From an uncultured Atopobium sp. (lineage in GTDB: Bacteria; Actinomycetota; Coriobacteriia; Coriobacteriales; Atopobiaceae), in assembly GCA_938045565.1 (NCBI GenBank), contig CALIAZ010000025.1, positions 1-9,935 of the forward strand: a DNA stretch of 9,935 nt, written 5' to 3'. The notes beneath the pieces are model-generated. The model saw only the letters and a list, made by a program, of their open reading frames with translations, did no database searches and had not been told where the DNA came from. Positions 5,224 through 9,935 of this stretch are shown here, piece after piece. Every line of letters begins with the position of its first letter. Position 1 is the first letter of the stretch. A program made the position numbers and the translations under genes.

Positions 5224-6258
5224 TTATGCCTTGGCTTTACTGCTGCTAGAAAGCAGCGATTTCAAAAACGTACCAATATTTGTTCCGCTTGCTGCCGATC
5301 GAGCAACGATGACAACAACCAGCAGGACACCAACAGGAATATCCAGGTACTGTGGGCTTACCTTGAAGCACAATGGCAAGCCGAAGCGCAGGAATGCAAT
5401 AACAAACGAAGCAAGTGCGGTACCAACAATGGAACCCTTACCACCAGTGGAGAGCGTGCCGCCCAAAACAACTGCGGTGATGATGTCCATGGTAAGGTCA
5501 GCGCCAAGATCGGACTTAGCGGTACCCAGGTAAGCGGTCAGAACAACACCTGCAATAACTGCGGAAACTGCAGAGAGCATGTAGGTGGACATGATGACTG
5601 CTCGGCTGTTAATGCCAGAGAACTCAGCTGCGCTCTGGTTAACGCCAACCAGGGTAATGCGGCGACCATACTTGGTCTTGTGCAGCAAAATAAACGCAAT
5701 GGCCAGCATCAAGATGTAGATTAGCAGCTGGAATGGAATGACGCCAAAGAGCTGGAAGTTAGATACAAACTTGAAGTCCTCGGGGAAGCCGCCAATTCCC
5801 TGGTAGCTCTCGGTCTTGGAGAGCGTGGAGATGAGAAGCGCCAGACCGGAGTACAGGAAGCTGCCGCCCAAGGTAACAACCATTGCTTGCACTCGGCAGT
5901 ACGCAATCAAGAAGCCCGAAAGCGCGCCACAAGCAACCACCAGAACAAAGGCAACACCCACGGCGCCCCAGATAGGAAGACCAAAGTCCTGCCAACCAAC
6001 ACCGATGGTAATGGACGTTAGACCAACCAGAGATGCAACCTGGATGTCGATGCCGCCGGTAACCATAACAAGCGTTACAAAGAGCGAGATCATAAATACA
6101 GGCAGGTTGTCGTTAATGCTGGTAAACAGCAGCGCTGGACGTAAAAACTTACCGTTTGCAGCACCAAAAATCACAAACTCAAGCACAAGCAGGCCAATGA
6201 GGATCATATTCCAGCTTGTCTGACCCTTGGACAAGAATCCCTTAAGTGTCTTCATCAT
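5224..6258 (-). CDS. lsrD: LsrD, AI-2 importer permease subunit
   Basis: Second membrane subunit of the AI-2 ABC importer (BPD_transp_2 family), 344 residues against about 330 in E. coli. Hydrophobic segments span roughly 17-34, 53-67, 75-88, 94-120, 126-145, 170-193, 220-245, 257-292 and 304-320. The family motif GGIDIQVASLVGL lies at 68-80, and the ABC-facing loop near the C-terminus reads VLGGTLSTGGKGSIVG (264-279). The ATG at 6258 shares its A with the lsrC stop codon (TAATG), and a second ATG follows directly, so initiation at either methionine is possible and translation is probably coupled. It forms a heterodimer with LsrC and is driven by LsrA. Assignment as LsrD rather than a ribose permease rests mainly on its position between lsrC and lsrB. 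Confidence 0.88.
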   Translation of the reverse strand: MMKTLKGFLSKGQTSWNMILIGLLVLEFVIFGAANGKFLRPALLFTSINDNLPVFMISLFVTLVMVTGGIDIQVASLVGLTSITIGVGWQDFGLPIWGAVGVAFVLVVACGALSGFLIAYCRVQAMVVTLGGSFLYSGLALLISTLSKTESYQGIGGFPEDFKFVSNFQLFGVIPFQLLIYILMLAIAFILLHKTKYGRRITLVGVNQSAAEFSGINSRAVIMSTYMLSAVSAVIAGVVLTAYLGTAKSDLGADLTMDIITAVVLGGTLSTGGKGSIVGTALASFVIAFLRFGLPLCFKVSPQYLDIPVGVLLVVVIVARSAASGTNIGTFLKSLLSSSSKAKA

Positions 6259-7334
6259 TAGCGAACACCGCCCTTCTTACCCAAAGGGCTCATTGCTGCC
6301 TCGCCAAAGTCTGCAATCTGCTCTGCAAGAACCTCAGAGGTTGCCTTTGGAGAAACACGAGCGTTCAGACGAGCGTGCCTGTTCTGAACAATGGAGCGGT
6401 GCTGAAGCAGGGCGTCCACAACAACAATGACAATCAGGATGACGCCGGTAATTGCGTTGTCGTAATTTGACGAGAAGCCCATGAAGACCAACAGGTAGCT
6501 GATGGATGCCATGATGACGGAACCGACAGCTGCACCAAGGACGGAACCAACGCCGCCAAGCAGGCTAACACCGCCAAGAACGCAAGCTGCAATAGCCTTC
6601 ATCTCGTAGCCGTTACCACTCATTGGGGTAACAAAACCAATACGGCTGCAGAAGATGATGCCGCCGATAGCTGCCATAACGCCGCAGATGACGTATGCCA
6701 GAATCTTAGTCTGAAGAGCTGGGATACCAACCAGGGTTGCACCGTTGGCGTTATCGCCAACTGCTGCAAACCAGCGACCGCGACGGGTCTGGGTCAGTGC
6801 AAAGTGAATCAAGATAACCAGCGCGATAACTGCGCAATAGTAAACGGTGAAGTCACCAATACCAGTTACTGCCGAGAAGTCCTTGAACTCCTTAGGAAGG
6901 TTCTCAACCCACTGACCATTGGTGTACACGTAAACAATACCGCGCAGAACGCCGTTGGTACCCAGGGTAAAGATGAGCGATGGAGCCTTCATAACTGCAA
7001 CGCCCCATGCGTTTACCAGGCCAATTGCCACACCAATAAGAATACCTACCAGGCAAGCAACAGGAAGTGGAGTTCCGTCTCTGAGCATGCTGCCAACTAC
7101 CACAGCAACAAGACCCAGGTTGGAACCAACAGAAACGTCAATCTCACCAATGAACAGGGTGAAAGCCACACCAACAGCGACCAATGTGTAGACAACGGAC
7201 GTGTTAAAGCAGGCAGCAATTGTTGCTGGCGTCAAGAATGCAGGATTCATTGCACCAACAATAATAAAGAGAGCAATCAGGAATGCGAGGCTGCTCAGTC
7301 CCCTAGCCTTGAGAAGGCGCTTTACAAGATCCAT
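6258..7334 (-). CDS. lsrC: LsrC, AI-2 importer permease subunit
   Basis: First membrane subunit of the AI-2 importer, 358 residues (E. coli about 342). After a short amphipathic N-terminus, hydrophobic segments lie near 15-30, 46-62, 73-83, 91-113, 120-136, 164-180, 210-229, 246-286 and 294-310. GEIDVSVGSNLGL (63-75) is the sugar-permease signature after the second segment, and VLGGVSLLGGVGSVLG (252-267) is the coupling loop that contacts LsrA. The last 45 or so residues form a polar cytoplasmic tail, longer than usual. ATG at 7334 has a near-perfect AGGAGGTGA site whose first bases belong to the lsrA stop codon TAG (7347-7345), leaving only ten bases between the genes and suggesting coupling to lsrA. 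The gene overlaps lsrD by one base. Confidence 0.9.
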   Translation of the reverse strand: MDLVKRLLKARGLSSLAFLIALFIIVGAMNPAFLTPATIAACFNTSVVYTLVAVGVAFTLFIGEIDVSVGSNLGLVAVVVGSMLRDGTPLPVACLVGILIGVAIGLVNAWGVAVMKAPSLIFTLGTNGVLRGIVYVYTNGQWVENLPKEFKDFSAVTGIGDFTVYYCAVIALVILIHFALTQTRRGRWFAAVGDNANGATLVGIPALQTKILAYVICGVMAAIGGIIFCSRIGFVTPMSGNGYEMKAIAACVLGGVSLLGGVGSVLGAAVGSVIMASISYLLVFMGFSSNYDNAITGVILIVIVVVDALLQHRSIVQNRHARLNARVSPKATSEVLAEQIADFGEAAMSPLGKKGGVR

Positions 7335-7344
7335 ACGTCACCTC

Positions 7345-8898
7345 CTACAATCCAAATGCAGCGGACATGAGGTTGTCCTGCGTAATTTCTTCTTTTTTGA
7401 ACTCGTGATTAATGCGTCCCTGGTACATGGTGAACGCACGGTCAGCAAGCTCAATAATCTCTTCCATATCAGAAGAAATCAGAAGAATAGAAACACCTTG
7501 CTTACGAAGCTCCTGCAGAACAGCATATACATCACCACGAGCAGCAGCATCAATACCACGAGTTGGCTCGTCCAAAATAACAACCTTTGGAGCAACCGAG
7601 AATGCGCGGCCAATAACAATCTTCTGCTGGTTACCACCAGAGAGGCCGCCTACCTCCTGATCAAGGCCTGTGACCTTGGTGCGGAAGTTATCAACGTAGT
7701 TCTGAGAAACCCTATTTTCTTCTTTACGGTTAAGCAGCAGCTTACCCAGGGAAGAGTTAGCAAGCAAAGAGCTTGTGGTGTTCTCAGCAACGTCACGAAT
7801 TCTAAATAGACCGTCATTGAAGCGGTCCTCTGGGACATAGCTCAGACCTGCGGCAATAACATCTTTGGTGGACTTACCAGTAATGTCTTTGCCGTCGACA
7901 AATACCTTGCCGCCCAGAACCTTATCCATACCGTAAATGGTGGTAGCCATCTCTGATCTACCAGCACCAACGATACCTGCAAGACCAACAATCTCGCCTG
8001 GATAAATGTTGAGGTTTACGTCAGCAAAACCATAGCCGGTGAACTCAGCAATCTCAAAGATAGGCTCTGCGTCGTAATCAATGTTTGCGCTCTCGGCAAT
8101 CTCTTTTTTAATCTCTGCTGCGTCTGGTGGAAGAAGTCCGCGTACAAGATCTTCTCGCGTGAAGTCCTCTACCTTGCCGCGCATAGCCATAACGCCGTCG
8201 CGCAGAATACCGATGCTGGTAGAAATCTCAAAGACCTCTGCCAGGCGGTGTGTGATGTAGATGATGCCAATATTCTTCTGCTTAAGCTCCTGAACTACCT
8301 TGAAGAGGCTCTGTACCTCGTCAAAAGTAAGTGCAGAGGTTGGCTCGTCCAAAATAAGAATCTCGGAGTGACGCATAAGACCGCGAAGAATCTCAACCAT
8401 GCCCTGCTCAGCAATAGAAAGTGTCATTGCCTTGCGGTCCAGGTCAAGCTCCCAGCCAATCTCTTTCATAGTGTCTTCGAGCATCTTGTTGAGCTCTGCT
8501 TTTGGAGCCTCAAAACCAATGGTGATGTTCTCTCTAACGGTCATGTTAGGGAACAGCATTGGCTCCTGAGGAACCATATAAATACTGTGTGCAAGCGCGG
8601 CCTTAGGGTTGGAGATATCAACCTTTTGACGATCGATAGAAATTTCTCCCTCATCGGCAGAGTAAATACCCATGATGATCTTCATGAGGGTAGATTTACC
8701 GGAACCGTTGCCACCAATAAGAGAGATGACCTCTCCAGGCGCCAAATCTAAGTTAATGCCTTTTAATACCTCGTTGGAACCAAATGACTTCTTGATTCCG
8801 CGGACGGAAAGAAGTGTGTCGCACTGCTCGCACACATCTTTTCCTTCAGGCGACTTTGGGTCAGTGGCATCGATATCGATGTCAAAAGTTTCACCCAT
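7345..8898 (-). CDS. lsrA: LsrA, AI-2 importer ATPase (two fused ABC domains)
   Basis: ATP-hydrolysing subunit of the AI-2 importer, 517 residues (E. coli 511), first gene of the operon. ABC domain 1 has Walker A GGNGSGKST (62-70), Q-loop VPQEP (109-113), a degenerate signature LSIAEQGMVEI (160-170), Walker B LILDEP (181-186) and switch histidine ITHRLAE (215-221). ABC domain 2 has the usual degenerate Walker A GIVGAGRSE (308-316), PEDR (356-359), a canonical LSGGNQQK (419-426) and Walker B VILDEPTRGID (440-450). Such asymmetry is typical of RbsA/LsrA proteins. The start is ATG 8898 with AGGAGG four bases upstream; a frame extension to a TTG at 8934 has no good site. The 28-residue leader before the first domain is acidic and contains Cys23 and Cys26 in CEQC, which I do not recall in LsrA. 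ABC domains alone cannot separate LsrA from RbsA; gene context does. Confidence 0.93.
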   Translation of the reverse strand: MGETFDIDIDATDPKSPEGKDVCEQCDTLLSVRGIKKSFGSNEVLKGINLDLAPGEVISLIGGNGSGKSTLMKIIMGIYSADEGEISIDRQKVDISNPKAALAHSIYMVPQEPMLFPNMTVRENITIGFEAPKAELNKMLEDTMKEIGWELDLDRKAMTLSIAEQGMVEILRGLMRHSEILILDEPTSALTFDEVQSLFKVVQELKQKNIGIIYITHRLAEVFEISTSIGILRDGVMAMRGKVEDFTREDLVRGLLPPDAAEIKKEIAESANIDYDAEPIFEIAEFTGYGFADVNLNIYPGEIVGLAGIVGAGRSEMATTIYGMDKVLGGKVFVDGKDITGKSTKDVIAAGLSYVPEDRFNDGLFRIRDVAENTTSSLLANSSLGKLLLNRKEENRVSQNYVDNFRTKVTGLDQEVGGLSGGNQQKIVIGRAFSVAPKVVILDEPTRGIDAAARGDVYAVLQELRKQGVSILLISSDMEEIIELADRAFTMYQGRINHEFKKEEITQDNLMSAAFGL

Positions 8899-8943
8899 AG
8901 TACCTCCTACCAAAAATAACAAACGGCCGTACAAAATCTCACA

Positions 8944-8978
8944 CTTTGAAGATATCTATAAATAGGCATTCTTCAAAG
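8944..8978. promoter_or_regulatory. Inverted repeat CTTTGAAG-N19-CTTCAAAG in the lsr leader
   Basis: Perfect 8-bp inverted arms at 8944-8951 and 8971-8978, 27 bp centre to centre, about 46 bases upstream of the lsrA ATG. It could be a paired operator for a dimeric or tetrameric regulator such as LsrR, or a hairpin in the 5' leader of the lsr mRNA. No T-run follows on the minus strand, so an intrinsic attenuator is unlikely. Confidence 0.5.
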
Positions 8979-8994
8979 CACCGTCACGACAAAC

Positions 8995-9076
8995 GGTATT
9001 ATTACTGCCGTGAATGGTATTTTTGATTGTATCATGAACAATAGTCCGCAATACCTCTATACGTAATTATGGTATT
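8995..9076. promoter_or_regulatory. GGTATT repeats at 21-bp spacing between lsrA and lsrR
   Basis: GGTATT occurs at 8995-9000, 9016-9021 and 9071-9076, and inverted (AATACC) at 9050-9055. The first pair is direct and 21 bp apart; the second pair is inverted and also 21 bp apart, two helical turns in each case. This is the kind of same-face array expected for a tetrameric SorC-family regulator serving two divergent promoters. The repeat unit is short and the region AT-rich, so chance is not excluded. Confidence 0.4.
9026..9042 (-). promoter_or_regulatory. Candidate lsrA promoter -10 under a dyad operator
   Basis: On the minus strand TGATACAAT (9034-9026) is an extended -10 (TG-N plus TACAAT, five of six consensus bases). 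The same bases form a dyad ATTGT-N7-ACAAT (9026-9042), so a repressor bound there would block RNA polymerase. No good -35 is visible, which extended -10 promoters can tolerate. Transcription from here would leave a leader of about 120 bases before lsrA, containing the 8944-8978 inverted repeat. Confidence 0.42.
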
Positions 9077-9090
9077 TGTAGTATATCTTC

Positions 9091-9119
9091 CTGTTAATAG
9101 GGAGAATAATTACTATAAT
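9091..9119 (+). promoter_or_regulatory. Candidate lsrR promoter
   Basis: A perfect TATAAT (9114-9119) lies 63 bases upstream of the lsrR start on the plus strand. At the optimal 17-base spacing the -35 would be CTGTTA (9091-9096), which keeps only three of six consensus bases. The GGTATT copy at 9071-9076 sits just upstream, a position suited to autoregulation. Confidence 0.5.
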
Positions 9120-9181
9120 GAAGTCTAGTATGTTAGATACAAATGTTTTATCATTAAACAAAAGTATCAACAGGAGGATGC

Positions 9182-9935
9182 ATGGACGAACAAACTTATG
9201 CACTAGCCACAAAGGCTGCATGGTATTACTACATGGAAGATAACACCCAGGCTCAAATTGCTGAGGTCATGGGCGTTTCTCGTGCAAAAGTTATTCGTCT
9301 GCTTGAAGAAGCTCGCGCTCAGGGAATTGTTCAGTTCAGCTTCAGAAAGAACGATAGCCAGCGCGTTTCCGCAGAACAGCTCCTTATTGACCGCTTTGGC
9401 CTCAAGGATGCTTTTGTGGTGCCCACTCCCCTGGACAGCTCTACAATCAACCAATCTATTGCTCAGGGCGCAGCTCACTACGTCTCTGATCATCTGCGCG
9501 AAGACGGCTACCTCAACATTGGCTACGGCGATACCGTCAGCCGCATGCTGGGGTTTCTCGCCAAGAATCGCGAGGAGTCGCTCAACGTTGTAAGCCTTAC
9601 GGGCGGCGTGAGCTACTACCTGCCAACCGTTGGCACCACAGCCTACTCCATGCACCTGTTCCTGACGCCGTCTCCACTTGTTGTGTCTTCTCGCCAAGTG
9701 CGCGATGCACTTCTTGACGAGAAAAGCCTGCAAGACGTGTCTACCATGACGGAATACGCGGATATGAGTGTGGTCGGCATCGGCGCCGCCGTTGAGGGCG
9801 CTACCGTTTTGCGTAACGGCATCCTGAACGAGGGCGAGCTGACCGTGCTTAAGATGCAGGGAGCCGTCGGCGACGTCCTGAATCACTTTATGGATAAAGA
9901 CGGCAATCTTATTCAGACAGAAATTGAGGATCGCG
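9182..9935 (+). CDS. lsrR: LsrR-like SorC-family transcription regulator (cut by right edge)
   Basis: Regulator divergent from the lsr operon. 251 codons are present without a stop; E. coli LsrR has about 317 residues, so roughly the last fifth is missing. The N-terminal helix-turn-helix follows AAWYYYMEDNTQAQIAEVMG and VSRAKVIRLLEEAR, closely matching E. coli LsrR. The sugar-binding domain follows with GYGDTVSRML (112-121), LTGGVSYYLP (138-147), VVGIGAAVEG (197-206) and GAVGDVLNHF (228-237), all in SorC/LsrR order. In enterobacteria LsrR represses lsr genes until it binds phospho-AI-2; the same is inferred here. ATG at 9182 has AGGAGG four bases upstream; an ATG at 9178 is out of frame and too close to it. 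In E. coli lsrK follows lsrR, so a kinase gene beyond the edge is expected but unseen. Confidence 0.9.
   Translation, partial: MDEQTYALATKAAWYYYMEDNTQAQIAEVMGVSRAKVIRLLEEARAQGIVQFSFRKNDSQRVSAEQLLIDRFGLKDAFVVPTPLDSSTINQSIAQGAAHYVSDHLREDGYLNIGYGDTVSRMLGFLAKNREESLNVVSLTGGVSYYLPTVGTTAYSMHLFLTPSPLVVSSRQVRDALLDEKSLQDVSTMTEYADMSVVGIGAAVEGATVLRNGILNEGELTVLKMQGAVGDVLNHFMDKDGNLIQTEIEDR

Noticed and set aside
8899..8934. Longer LsrA with a TTG start at 8934
   Set aside because: The ATG at 8898 has AGGAGG at proper spacing, which lies inside the supposed extension.
9203..9886. Minus-strand open frame of 227 codons opposite lsrR
   Set aside because: The plus strand encodes an unmistakable LsrR-like protein over the same bases; the antisense product resembles no family I know and has no ribosome binding site of note.
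1..9935. CRISPR array, insertion sequence, prophage or toxin-antitoxin genes
   Set aside because: No regularly spaced repeats, transposase, integrase or paired small toxin/antitoxin genes were seen on either strand.

Overview
The window reads as chromosome of an anaerobic Gram-positive bacterium of moderate GC content, possibly an Atopobiaceae/Coriobacteriia member (Lancefieldella/Atopobium/Olsenella-like). This is an inference from three things: an Lsr operon whose binding protein is a Tat-type lipoprotein, a small CXXC protein of a type I recall from Clostridia and Coriobacteriia, and strong AGGAGG-type ribosome binding sites. No 16S or other phylogenetic marker is present. Every gene except the last one on the right lies on the minus strand.

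Left part (1-2220): a membrane redox module. Read on the minus strand, it starts with a 55-residue membrane protein ending in a CXXC motif (1984-2151), a gene that is easy to miss because of its size. Ten bases later comes a polytopic 4Fe-4S protein of the NapH/Fer4_5 type with a GTG start (987-1973), then a TlpA/ResA-like thioredoxin lipoprotein (266-913). After a 177-base gap, the first 29 codons of an OmpR-type response regulator run off the left edge (1-88). The likely job is to carry electrons from a cytoplasmic donor through the membrane to an extracytoplasmic thioredoxin, in place of CcdA/DsbD. A TTAACA-N5-TTAACA direct repeat just upstream of the small gene looks like an OmpR/PhoP-type operator, so the neighbouring regulator may control the module.

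Middle (2209-2977): a long AT-rich region without a convincing gene. It holds a 109-base element bounded by perfect 14-bp inverted repeats, a 12-bp palindrome, a strong minus-strand rho-independent terminator (2836-2868) and a 67-base island of 79% GC just after lsrF.

Right part (2978-9935): an autoinducer-2 uptake and processing operon in the order lsrA-lsrC-lsrD-lsrB-lsrF on the minus strand, with the SorC-family regulator lsrR divergent and cut by the right edge. LsrACD is the ABC importer, LsrB captures AI-2 outside the cell, LsrF cleaves the processed phospho-AI-2 and LsrR is the expected repressor. The isomerase gene lsrG is missing between lsrF and the terminator, and lsrK is not in the window; it may follow lsrR beyond the right edge. 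LsrB keeps four of the six AI-2 contact residues known from Salmonella and differs at two.

Across the whole window the 8-mer TTCTCGCC (or its complement) occurs nine times, usually as TTCTCGCCA. Two occurrences form one perfect hairpin between lsrB and lsrF, and another forms a near-copy hairpin downstream of the tlpA-like gene. This resembles the behaviour of DNA uptake sequences and is among the more unusual signals here.
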